NCBI GenBank assembly: GCA_937128785.1
Contig: CAKZMS010000325.1
Location: 1 to 6,842 of the forward strand
Reading direction: 5' to 3'
From: an uncultured Opitutaceae bacterium
GTDB lineage: Bacteria; Verrucomicrobiota; Verrucomicrobiia; Opitutales; Opitutaceae
DNA: 6,842 nucleotides
Shown: piece by piece, positions 1-5,921 of the stretch
Position numbering within the stretch: position 1 is the first letter of the stretch
Layout: each line of letters begins with the position of its first letter
Program-made: the position numbers and the translations under genes
The notes under the pieces: model-generated
The model's input: the letters and a program-made list of their open reading frames with translations, nothing else
Told to the model about the DNA's origin: nothing
Databases searched by the model: none

Positions 1-591
1 ATGTATATTCGCATGAGGGGCGCGGCCGGTCTGACCGAGGCGACCAAGCTGGCCATCCTCAACGCCAACTACGTGGCCAAGCGCCTCGAACCGTTTTTCC
101 CCGTGCTCTATCGCGGCAACGACGATCTGGTCGCCCACGAGTGCATCATCGACCTACGCGCGTGGAAGGCCCACGGCCTTGAAGTCGAGGACGCCGCCAA
201 GCGTCTCATGGACTACGGGTTTCACGCGCCGACCATGAGCTGGCCGGTCGCCGGCACCTTCATGATCGAGCCCACCGAGAGCGAATCGCTGGGTGAACTG
301 GATCGTTTCTGTGATGCGCTCATTGCCATCCACGGCGAGATGCAGGCGGTGGTGCACGGCGAGTCCGATGCGGCCAACAACCCATTGGTCAACGCGCCGC
401 ACACGGCGCAGGCCGTCACCGCCACGGAGTGGACCCACCCTTACTCGCGCGACACGGCAGCCTTCCCCAATGACTGGACCCGTCAGACCAAGTTCTGGCC
501 GGCCGTCGGCCGCGTGGACAACGTCTACGGCGACCGCAACCTCGTCTGCTCCTGCGTCGGCATGGAAGCTTATTCGAACAGTTCAATGTAA
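1..591 (+). CDS. gcvP: Glycine dehydrogenase (decarboxylating), P protein, C-terminal part (5' truncated)
   Basis: This is the last 196 codons of the PLP-dependent P protein of the glycine cleavage system, a cytoplasmic complex that decarboxylates glycine and loads the aminomethyl group onto the lipoyl H protein, feeding methylene-tetrahydrofolate. The sequence shows the family's C-terminal signature blocks in order: YIRM near residue 2, AHECIIDLR near 45-53, [16 protein letters not shown] near 71-86, the IEPTESES block, NAPHT near 131, EWTHPYSR near 142, and a terminal block with [16 protein letters not shown]. The PLP lysine and the N-terminal half lie upstream of the window. The ATG at base 1 is an internal methionine, not the start, because family members run straight through this point. 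A full-length P protein (about 950 residues) or a separate GcvPB subunit are both possible. Identification is firm; the split/full-length state is not visible. Confidence 0.96.
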   Translation: MYIRMRGAAGLTEATKLAILNANYVAKRLEPFFPVLYRGNDDLVAHECIIDLRAWKAHGLEVEDAAKRLMDYGFHAPTMSWPVAGTFMIEPTESESLGELDRFCDALIAIHGEMQAVVHGESDAANNPLVNAPHTAQAVTATEWTHPYSRDTAAFPNDWTRQTKFWPAVGRVDNVYGDRNLVCSCVGMEAYSNSSM

Positions 592-593
592 CG

Positions 594-615
594 ATTAGGC
601 CTAAATTGGCCTAGT
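594..615. terminator. Small hairpin after gcvP, possible weak terminator
   Basis: An inverted repeat TAGGCC-taaatt-GGCCTA (596-601 pairing with 608-613) starts five bases after the gcvP stop codon; one A-T pair and one G-T wobble extend it outward. No run of T follows immediately, so it is not a textbook intrinsic terminator. Its position between gcvP and an unrelated secreted-protein gene favours a transcript-end or RNA-stability role, which is inference. Confidence 0.3.
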
Positions 616-665
616 AAGCTCGACAAATTCGATTTTAGGCAAAACTTCTTCCGCCAAATCAAGCT

Positions 666-1358
666 ATGAAGTTCCTCCGCGCACCTGCCCGAGCCCTCCT
701 CTTTGCCGCCCTCGCCTCCTCGGGCTTCGGGCCAGCGATCGTTTCCTTCGCGCCCACCTCGAATCACTATGTCTCCCAGGCGGAAGCGAAGACGGGCATC
801 ACTGTTGGAAACCTTTCGTTCGGCACACTCACCGCCTCGATCAGCCCAACTGGGGCGAATGCTCACTTCAGCTTTAATGGTTTTCCTACCGATACCACAT
901 TTAATGTCGACACTTCACTCTCGTTTACCATCGCCAATACGACGGGTAGCGACCTAAATATTAACGGGATATCGTTCCTATACAAGGTGACGAACAAAGG
1001 GCCAACGTCGGCCCAGTTTCGATACAAAATAGATTCCGGGTCCATTCAGGAATTCAGCGGCACAGGAACACTCTTACCCGGGGACATTGATAATACGTAT
1101 CCCAGTGACTTTAAAACTTACGCAGGGGTTGGGCTCAGTTCCGTAGCCAACAATTCAACTGTGACCATCTACCTCACTGGCTACAATGCCTCTTCGAGCG
1201 GCGGAGGGAACAATACGGCGGCTCAGTTGGCCAATCTTCGTGTCTACACCACCAACTTCGGTGGCGGTCCTGCTGTTCCAGAGCCGTCCGCATTCGCAAT
1301 GTTGGCGGGACTTGGAGCGATAGGATTTGCCGCGACCCGCCGGCGGCGCAGGAGCTAG
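666..1358 (+). CDS. Secreted PEP-CTERM sorting-domain protein (first of tandem pair)
   Basis: A 230-residue exported protein. It has an N-terminal signal peptide (Lys/Arg near residues 2-9, then a hydrophobic stretch to about residue 29), a middle region of about 160 residues rich in Ser, Thr, Asn and Gly with alternating hydrophobic residues that suggests a beta-sandwich, and a C-terminal PEP-CTERM tripartite tail: VPEPS at residues 204-208, a hydrophobic segment, and a final RRRRR cluster. In known systems an exosortase cleaves at PEP and processes the protein for surface or extracellular-matrix display, often linked to exopolysaccharide; no exosortase gene is in this window. The middle domain matches no fold I can name but aligns with the next gene. 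GC is about 47% in the central part against about 60% in neighbouring enzymes. There is no Shine-Dalgarno sequence before the ATG; the start is supported by the signal peptide. Confidence 0.9.
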   Translation: MKFLRAPARALLFAALASSGFGPAIVSFAPTSNHYVSQAEAKTGITVGNLSFGTLTASISPTGANAHFSFNGFPTDTTFNVDTSLSFTIANTTGSDLNINGISFLYKVTNKGPTSAQFRYKIDSGSIQEFSGTGTLLPGDIDNTYPSDFKTYAGVGLSSVANNSTVTIYLTGYNASSSGGGNNTAAQLANLRVYTTNFGGGPAVPEPSAFAMLAGLGAIGFAATRRRRRS

Positions 1359-1426
1359 TTCGCAAAGGGCCCGACCTCTGCTTGAAACTCGACAACATCA
1401 GTTAGCTGACGGTAGCAACAGCTGTT

Positions 1427-2155
1427 ATGAGATGTGCACGGATAATCAACATTTGTAGATCTGCTGCGCTAGCTGCCGTCACGGCCTTAGCCGCAAGCAG
1501 TCAGACCACCATCGCATTTTTCGATGGGGTAAAGGCCTCCAACAGTGCCAGCATAATCACCGGCGTAGACGTCTCTGCCATCGGAGTCCCGGGGGGCACT
1601 TCACTGACAAACTTCACCGTCAATGTGGCCGACGGGGACTACGAGGCCACCAACTGGACCGACAGTAATACGACACCGGCCTCCAACCACTTGAACAGCG
1701 CGCTGGTTTTCACCGTCACCGCCCAAGCGGGCTACACCGTGACGCTCAACGAGCTTTCGTTTGTCTATAAGCCACAAGGAAACGGGCCCGAGCAGGTCGG
1801 AGCTTGGACTGATCACTCCATCGACGTGAATGATGGCCCGTTCGGTGGCATCGATAGCTTTCTTTCTAATTTTTGGGATACCGATGGGGACCCCGAGACC
1901 ACGATCGAATCATACGACTCGGGCCAAACCTTCACGGTCACCGGGCAATCGGTTACACTCGCTCCTGGTGAGTCAGCTTCGTTTTACGTGATTGGTTTCG
2001 ATGCCCGATCCACCGGTCGCAAGATGCGGATCGACAACGTGACATTGATTTCCACCAACGGCGTGTCCGCCGTCCCCGAGCCCTCGTCTTTTGCCATGTT
2101 GGCGGGACTCGGTGCGATCGGATTCGCGGCGACCCGCCGGCGGCGTCGGGCGTAA
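1427..2155 (+). CDS. Secreted PEP-CTERM sorting-domain protein (second of tandem pair)
   Basis: A 242-residue exported protein with the same plan as its upstream neighbour. A signal peptide (basic residues 2-11, hydrophobic to about residue 30, with Ala-rich stretch AALAAVTALAASS) precedes a beta-rich, Asp/Asn/Thr-rich domain, then VPEPS at residues 216-220, a transmembrane-like segment and a terminal RRRRR. The middle region parallels the upstream protein: ELSFVYKPQGNGP here against GISFLYKVTNKGP there, and a late stretch ending in IDNVTLIST against LANLRVYTT. This suggests an old tandem duplication. Several acidic stretches (DVNDGPFGG, DTDGDPETT) could bind calcium, but no strict repeat motif is present. 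Expected fate is exosortase processing and surface display. The ATG lacks an evident ribosome-binding site. The 68-bp gap from the previous gene makes co-transcription plausible. Function is unknown. Confidence 0.9.
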   Translation: MRCARIINICRSAALAAVTALAASSQTTIAFFDGVKASNSASIITGVDVSAIGVPGGTSLTNFTVNVADGDYEATNWTDSNTTPASNHLNSALVFTVTAQAGYTVTLNELSFVYKPQGNGPEQVGAWTDHSIDVNDGPFGGIDSFLSNFWDTDGDPETTIESYDSGQTFTVTGQSVTLAPGESASFYVIGFDARSTGRKMRIDNVTLISTNGVSAVPEPSSFAMLAGLGAIGFAATRRRRRA

Positions 2156-2193
2156 AACGGCCGCATCCGCAACGTGGGGTTGATCTCCTCCCC

Positions 2194-2214
2194 GTAGCGA
2201 CTCAACGTCGCTGC
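2194..2214 (+). promoter_or_regulatory. Hairpin directly before the FAH-family start codon
   Basis: AGCGAC (2196-2201) and GTCGCT (2207-2212) form a 6-bp stem with a 5-base loop; a T-G wobble and a G-C pair extend it to 2194-2214. It ends three bases before the ATG at 2218 and occupies the place where a ribosome-binding site would lie. It could mark the transcript end after the PEP-CTERM pair or limit translation of the next gene. No T-run follows. Function is inferred only. Confidence 0.3.
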
Positions 2215-2217
2215 CCA

Positions 2218-3012
2218 ATGCGTTATATCCGTCATCTCACTCCCGACGGTCCCGCTTGGGCCACCCTCACTTCCGACGGAGATACCAAGGCCATTGCCGG
2301 CGATCTGTTTGGTGAACACACCATAACCGACCAGCACGTCACCCCCAGCCAGGTGCTCGCCCCGATTGCGCCGACCAACATCATCGGCATCGGGCTCAAC
2401 TACCGGAAGCATGCCGACGAAGGGAAAAAGAACGTCCCCGAACGCCCCATGTGGTTTGTCAAAACCACCGGTGCCTTGCAGCACCCCGGCGAACCCATCC
2501 TCCTTCCGGCCAGTTCGGGCAAGGTCGACTACGAGGGAGAGCTCGCGATCGTCATCGGCCGCGACGCGAAGAACGTTTCCCCAGAAAACGCGCTCGACTA
2601 CGTGCTCGGCTTCACCATCGCCATCGATGTGTCGGCGCGGGATTGGCAATTCGAGCTGGGCGGCGGCCAATTCAATCACGCCAAGAGTTTCGATACCTTC
2701 TGCCCGCTCGGCCCTTTCCTGGTCGATCCGGCTGAATGCCCGAACCCGGACAATCTGAAACTGACCACCCGCGTGAACGGCGAAATCCGCCAGGATTCCA
2801 CCACCGCCAACATGGTCTTCGATGTGCGCACGCTGATTTCATTCCTGAGCACCGACCGCACCCTGCCCGCCGGCACCGTCATCCTGACCGGCACCCCGGA
2901 AGGGGTCGGTTACGCCCGCACGCCCCCGCTGTGGCTGAAGGCGGGCGATGTGATCCAAGTCGATATCGAAGGCCTGGGATCACTGAGCAATCCGGTCGTC
3001 GCGGCTTCGTGA
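2218..3012 (+). CDS. Fumarylacetoacetate hydrolase (FAH) family protein
   Basis: A 264-residue soluble enzyme of the FAH superfamily, which cleaves C-C bonds in 2,4-dioxo or acylpyruvate-type acids, or isomerises or decarboxylates related compounds, using Mg or Mn. Visible family marks are IGIGLNYRKHADE (55-68), the metal ligand set E106 and E108 in DYEGEL plus D137 in IDVSARDWQ, the active-site lysine K156 in HAKSFDTFCPLGP, and TGTPEGVG (224-231) near the C-terminus. The whole length fits the usual one-domain enzymes with a short N-terminal segment, such as 2-hydroxyhepta-2,4-diene-1,7-dioate isomerase-like proteins and FAHD1-like acylpyruvases and oxaloacetate decarboxylases. The substrate cannot be assigned from sequence alone. 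The neighbours are unrelated, so context does not help: the upstream genes are secreted proteins and the downstream gene is convergent. All catalytic residues appear intact. Confidence 0.93.
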   Translation: MRYIRHLTPDGPAWATLTSDGDTKAIAGDLFGEHTITDQHVTPSQVLAPIAPTNIIGIGLNYRKHADEGKKNVPERPMWFVKTTGALQHPGEPILLPASSGKVDYEGELAIVIGRDAKNVSPENALDYVLGFTIAIDVSARDWQFELGGGQFNHAKSFDTFCPLGPFLVDPAECPNPDNLKLTTRVNGEIRQDSTTANMVFDVRTLISFLSTDRTLPAGTVILTGTPEGVGYARTPPLWLKAGDVIQVDIEGLGSLSNPVVAAS

Positions 3013-3030
3013 GGTCGGCGAAACTACCGC

Positions 3031-3059
3031 ATTCCTGTCGGGCATAAAGCCCGACCCAC
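3031..3059. repeat. 29-bp palindromic repeat, copy 1 (REP-like)
   Basis: This copy contains the inverted repeat GTCGGGC (3037-3043), loop ATAAA, GCCCGAC (3049-3055), flanked by ATTCCT and CAC. It matches a second copy 37 bp downstream in 27 of 29 bases. The form and position just after a gene end resemble dispersed REP-type elements of bacterial genomes. It could also help terminate the FAH-family transcript. Confidence 0.75.
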
Positions 3060-3067
3060 CAGGAGGC

Positions 3068-3096
3068 ACTCCTGTCGGGCGTAAAGCCCGACCCAC
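3068..3096. repeat. 29-bp palindromic repeat, copy 2 (REP-like)
   Basis: Second copy of the repeat, with stem GTCGGGC (3074-3080), loop GTAAA and GCCCGAC (3086-3092). It differs from the first copy at two places, one of them in the loop, so both stems stay perfect. The same orientation and the 8-base gap between copies suggest local duplication of a REP-type unit. Confidence 0.75.
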
Positions 3097-3124
3097 GGGG
3101 AAGCTGCCAGCTCGGATGCGGCAA

Positions 3125-3190
3125 CGTAGCGCCGTGCTTTAGCCGGCGTTTTTCGCTCAAGATCAGTGCCGGCTAAAGCACGGCACTACG
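3125..3190. terminator. Long inverted repeat between convergent genes; likely bidirectional terminator or dispersed element
   Basis: Arms at 3125-3147 and 3168-3190 are reverse complements over 23 bases with one mismatch (3130 against 3185), separated by a 20-base loop that begins with a GTTTTT run. The element lies between the rightward FAH-family gene and the leftward URO-D-fold gene and ends 7 bases from the latter's stop codon. A hairpin this long would stop transcription from both sides or protect 3' ends. Long imperfect palindromes of this style are also typical of dispersed non-coding repeats, so a mobile REP/MITE-like origin is an alternative. Confidence 0.65.
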
Positions 3191-3197
3191 GCTCAAC

Positions 3198-4325
3198 TCA
3201 AAATGCCTCGCCGCGGAGCAGCTGCCGCTTGCGCCGCATGTAGTGCTCGAAGTTGGCGAGAGGCACATCCGGCGGCACGAGGTGATCCACTGTCGGGATG
3301 AACCCACCCTCCTCGACGAGCGGCCGAAGCGTTTCCAGGTGGGCGTCGATGGCGGCGGTATCCTTGGCCAACTCCATCTTATCCACCCCACCCCACAAGC
3401 GCAGGTCGCGGCCGAACTTCTGGCGCAGCGCCATCGGATCCATGTTCGCCGCCCGCTCGAGCGGCCAAATTCCATCCACCCCGGCATCAAGAAAATGAGG
3501 GATCACCAGCTCAGGATTTCCGTCGGTGTCGATGACCACCCACTGCACGCCGTGTGACTTGAAGTAGGCGACGAGTTTTTTGAGCTCCGGCAGGATGAAC
3601 TCCGCGTAGGTATTCGGACTGAGCAAGGGCCCCGTCTTCATGCTCAAATCTTCGTTGATGAACACGTAGTCGGGATTCACGCCGGACTCCAAAAAGGGCC
3701 GGGTCACCGCCACGGTGAACTCGGTGATGAACTCCATCATCTCGTGCATCATCTCCGGTTCGTCATACCAGCCATAGCTGAGATTTTCCGTGCCCATCCA
3801 CTCCCGCGCCCGCCAGTAGTAGCCTTGGATGGAAACGTTCTCCCCGAGAATCAACGGGTGCTCCCGCACCTGCCAGCCCGGCAGAAGCATCTCCTCCCAA
3901 TAGGCCGGGTAGCGCACCGCCGACTCCGCGCGGTAACGTTGTTTCAGTTCCGCAAAATCCTCCGGGGTTTCGACCGGGAAACTGATGTATTCGTCCATGC
4001 TCATGCGCATGCCCTCGGCCGTGCCGGTGATGAGTGCCTTGGAGACGACGCCATTGGAGCGCAGGATGGTCTCGGTCTCGCCTTCCCGGCTCAGCACCTT
4101 CTCCTCGTAGGGCGGATACATGTCGGTGCGCACCTTGATGTATTCACGCGGGTCGAGGTCCCAATAAGGATCCCCCACAAACCAGTCCCAATGCAGGTCG
4201 TGGGTCGCCAGTCCTTCCTGTTGCCAACGTTGTTTGGTCTGGGCCCAGACGCCGACCTCATGGTTCGGCACCCGGTCCACGGGCTCGTAGTTCATGCAGG
4301 CGTGAAAGCGTTCGCGAGGAGTCAT
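3198..4325 (-). CDS. Uroporphyrinogen decarboxylase (URO-D) fold protein, putative corrinoid methyltransferase-related
   Basis: A 375-residue cytoplasmic TIM-barrel protein of the URO-D superfamily, which covers heme-pathway decarboxylases and the cobalamin methyltransferases of the MtaA/MtbA/CmuA type. Visible features are the N-terminal MTPRERFHACMNYEPVDRVP, a central VFINEDLSMKTGPLLSP block (222-236), VVIDTDGN (263-270), GGVDK (312-316) and a C-terminal IPTVDHLVPPDV stretch (343-354). In thiol-methylating MtaA-type enzymes the strand at VVIDTDGN carries a zinc-binding His-x-Cys and a later Cys completes the site; here it reads D266-T-D268-G and the late Cys is missing, so zinc-thiol chemistry is unlikely. 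A true HemE is also unlikely given the divergent motifs and the context. I prefer the ATG at 4325, which matches the usual family N-terminus; a TTG at 4337 overlapping the upstream stop as TTGA would add four residues. It forms an operon with the DUF1638 gene. Confidence 0.88.
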   Translation of the reverse strand: MTPRERFHACMNYEPVDRVPNHEVGVWAQTKQRWQQEGLATHDLHWDWFVGDPYWDLDPREYIKVRTDMYPPYEEKVLSREGETETILRSNGVVSKALITGTAEGMRMSMDEYISFPVETPEDFAELKQRYRAESAVRYPAYWEEMLLPGWQVREHPLILGENVSIQGYYWRAREWMGTENLSYGWYDEPEMMHEMMEFITEFTVAVTRPFLESGVNPDYVFINEDLSMKTGPLLSPNTYAEFILPELKKLVAYFKSHGVQWVVIDTDGNPELVIPHFLDAGVDGIWPLERAANMDPMALRQKFGRDLRLWGGVDKMELAKDTAAIDAHLETLRPLVEEGGFIPTVDHLVPPDVPLANFEHYMRRKRQLLRGEAF

Positions 4326-4333
4326 GGTGAAAT

Positions 4334-5083
4334 TCAATCGGGGTTGGTCACGGCGGGATCGGGCACCGCGCGGATGATCGAGTCATCGCCCGTGGTGCGG
4401 ATCACGTGATGGGGCGGCACGATCAAAAACCGCTGCTCATCCCAGTCGCCATTGAGCAGTGCCTTGAGCAGCGTCGGATCGCCCGGGATGCGTTCGAAGC
4501 CCCAGTTCTGACACGCCGCGCAGGTCTGCGTGTAGGCTTCATCCTTGGCGGTGTCGCCGACCCCCAGCCCGACATACGTGGCCCGGTCATAGTGTGACAG
4601 CGCCTCCCGATCCATCTCGACGAGGTAGTCGACGTCCTCCTCATCGAACTTGGCGGCGAACTGTTCGCGCAGGTGCGCCTCACGATCCGGACCCGGCGAT
4701 GCCTTTTCGCGAATCCAACCCGGGTTATACCAATAGTTGCCGGGGTGTCGTTTCTGGTAGTCCGCGTAGCGGTCCTTGTCCCCCAGAAACAGCGTCACGC
4801 AATCATGCGCCCGGGCCAGCACGAGGGGACAACGCGCATGCCGCAGATTCTCCACGCCCTGCCCACAAAGACCATAGACTAAGACGATCACTTCGACCTC
4901 CGGATTGGCCTCCGCCTGATCGATCACCCGCTGGAGTTCCTGCCGCAACAACGGTGGATTTTCGTGCAGGCCTACCGGCAGGAAAACCCTTTCCACCACG
5001 TGATCGGCGTCCCGTGTGAAATGCTTCACTTCCGGCTCCAGAACGCCACAGGCGATGATCGCAACTTTAGACGATTTGGGCAT
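4334..5083 (-). CDS. DUF1638 domain protein associated with corrinoid methyltransferases
   Basis: A 249-residue soluble protein of the DUF1638 family, whose function is not established; members are often encoded beside URO-D-fold and corrinoid proteins. Visible conserved blocks are VAIIACGVLEPEV near residue 7 with C12, LVYGLCGQGVENL (68-80) with C73, LARAHDCVTLFLGDKDRY (89-106) with H93, D94 and C95, and a YWYNPGW motif near 117-123. Cysteines C188 and C191 form a CAAC pair close to the C-terminus. The recurrent Cys and His residues suggest metal, heme or corrinoid handling, which is inference. There is no signal peptide or membrane segment. It is the first gene of the leftward operon, and its stop is 8 bp from the preferred start of the URO-D-fold gene, or overlaps the alternative TTG. 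No Shine-Dalgarno sequence precedes the ATG at 5083. Confidence 0.88.
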   Translation of the reverse strand: MPKSSKVAIIACGVLEPEVKHFTRDADHVVERVFLPVGLHENPPLLRQELQRVIDQAEANPEVEVIVLVYGLCGQGVENLRHARCPLVLARAHDCVTLFLGDKDRYADYQKRHPGNYWYNPGWIREKASPGPDREAHLREQFAAKFDEEDVDYLVEMDREALSHYDRATYVGLGVGDTAKDEAYTQTCAACQNWGFERIPGDPTLLKALLNGDWDEQRFLIVPPHHVIRTTGDDSIIRAVPDPAVTNPD

Positions 5084-5105
5084 GACGGGTAAGATGACAT
5101 AAAAC

Positions 5106-5134
5106 CGAACAATCCAGTTCTACAGTTCTATAAT
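5106..5134 (+). promoter_or_regulatory. Candidate rightward promoter with overlapping tandem octamer
   Basis: A perfect TATAAT hexamer lies at 5129-5134, with a weak -35-like CGAACA at 5106-5111 and a 17-base spacer. A start near 5141 would give a leader of about 115 bases before the corrinoid-protein gene. Two exact head-to-tail copies of CAGTTCTA (5115-5122 and 5123-5130) overlap the spacer and the -10 box, and also the leftward candidate -10, a good place for a regulator to control both directions. The -35 box is poor, so an activator or another sigma factor may be needed. Confidence 0.35.
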
Positions 5135-5157
5135 CCACGTCACCGGATCCATTTCAA
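5127..5157 (-). promoter_or_regulatory. Candidate leftward promoter for the DUF1638/URO-D operon
   Basis: Reading leftward, TTGAAA (5157-5152) resembles a -35 box and TATAGA (5132-5127) a -10 box, with a long 19-base spacer. This would start transcripts about 37 bases before the DUF1638 start codon. The spacer is outside the preferred range, so this is only a candidate. Confidence 0.25.
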
Positions 5158-5203
5158 CGTCCAGTCCATGTAGTTTTTGGGAGTTTTTGTGTGTCTCCCG
5201 GTC

Positions 5204-5223
5204 AAACCGATCCGTTCCGGTTT
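5204..5223 (+). other. Small inverted repeat in the corrinoid-gene leader
   Basis: AAACCG (5204-5209) and CGGTTT (5218-5223) can pair around an 8-base loop, about 32 bases before the corrinoid-protein ATG. A second weak repeat, GGGAG (5179-5183) with CTCCC (5195-5199), lies just upstream. Together they could fold the leader RNA or serve as a regulator site. I see no cobalamin-riboswitch B12 box. Confidence 0.25.
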
Positions 5224-5255
5224 ACTTGCCGCCAACCACCCTTCAGAAAGGAACC

Positions 5256-5897
5256 ATGCCCCCTCAACTTGCTGATCTCACCACAGCCGTGGCGGCTGGC
5301 AAACGCAAGGACACCGCCCGCCTTACTCAGGAACTGCTCGACGCCAACGTAGAGCCTCAGGTCATTGTCGAGGAAGGACTCGTTCCCGGCATGTCGATCA
5401 TCGGCGAAAAGTTTGCCGCCAACGAAATCTTCGTGCCCGAAATGCTCATCGCGGCACGGTCCATGAAAGGAGCCTTGGCGCTGCTCGAACCGTTGCTGGC
5501 CGACGCCGGCGTGACGCCCGAGCACACGGTCGTGATCGGCACGGTGCAAGGCGACCTCCACGACATCGGGAAGAACCTGATCGCCATGATGTGGAAAGGC
5601 GCGGGCTTCGAGGTGATCGACCTCGGCACCAATGTCGCTCCGGAAAAATTTCTCGCCGCCGCGCAAGAGCACAAGGCCGCGGTTGTGGGTCTTTCCTCGC
5701 TGCTCACCACCACCATGCCGGCGATGCGCGAAGTGGTGAAGGTGCTGCGCGAGGCGGGTCTCACCGACACCAAGATCGTCGTCGGCGGTGCGCCGATCAC
5801 CCCGGCCTTCGCCGAGGAAATTGGCGCTGATGGTTATGCGCCGGACGCGGGTTCCGCCGTGGCCGTGGCGCGCGATCTCATCGGCATATCGACTTAA
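5256..5897 (+). CDS. Corrinoid (cobalamin-binding) methyl-carrier protein, MtaC/MtbC type
   Basis: A 213-residue cytoplasmic corrinoid protein that carries a methyl group on cobalt between a substrate-specific methyltransferase and an acceptor methyltransferase. The N-terminal helical cap domain (about 1-86) contains the typical GLVPGMSIIGEKF and EIFVPEMLIAARSM runs. The C-terminal Rossmann-like B12-binding domain (about 90-213) has GDLHDIGKNL with H102 as the lower cobalt ligand in D100-x-H-x-x-G, GLSSLLTTT (145-153) for the nucleotide tail, and VVGGAP (175-180). Length fits the single-domain shuttle proteins of methylotrophic and demethylating systems. I chose the ATG at 5256 because AAGGA (5248-5252) lies just before it and the cap domain begins there; upstream in-frame codons from 5187 encode nothing family-like. 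The methyltransferase gene starts 24 bp downstream, so the two form an operon. The substrate is unknown. Confidence 0.95.
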   Translation: MPPQLADLTTAVAAGKRKDTARLTQELLDANVEPQVIVEEGLVPGMSIIGEKFAANEIFVPEMLIAARSMKGALALLEPLLADAGVTPEHTVVIGTVQGDLHDIGKNLIAMMWKGAGFEVIDLGTNVAPEKFLAAAQEHKAAVVGLSSLLTTTMPAMREVVKVLREAGLTDTKIVVGGAPITPAFAEEIGADGYAPDAGSAVAVARDLIGIST

Positions 5898-5921
5898 ACC
5901 ACCCTCACCCCAAGGCCCGTC

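Noticed and set aside
1..3. ATG at base 1 as a genuine gcvP start
   Set aside because: The P-protein family continues upstream through this point and the PLP-binding half is missing, so this is a truncation by the window edge.
1984..2679. 231-codon minus-strand frame across the second PEP-CTERM gene and the FAH-family gene
   Set aside because: It overlaps two genes with strong motifs, crosses their boundary and shows no recognisable domain.
3031..3096. Two 29-bp repeats as the start of a CRISPR array
   Set aside because: Only two copies, an 8-base gap instead of a spacer of about 30 bases, a full internal palindrome and no cas gene; a REP-like repeat fits better.
3198..4325. Heme-pathway uroporphyrinogen decarboxylase HemE
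   Set aside because: The fold is the same, but the N-terminus and the D-T-D-G and PTVDHLVPPDV blocks are not those of HemE, and the gene is paired with DUF1638 and a corrinoid protein, not heme genes.
3744..4409. 221-codon plus-strand frame opposite the URO-D-fold gene
   Set aside because: Antisense to a gene with clear family motifs; the translation is His/Arg/Pro-rich without domain features.
5084..5255. Cobalamin riboswitch in the divergent control region
   Set aside because: The location would suit a B12-related operon, but no B12-box-like sequence or multi-stem arrangement is visible on either strand; only two short inverted repeats.
5187..5255. Upstream in-frame start for the corrinoid protein, adding 23 residues
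   Set aside because: The extra residues have no family counterpart and the ATG at 5256 has AAGGA just upstream.
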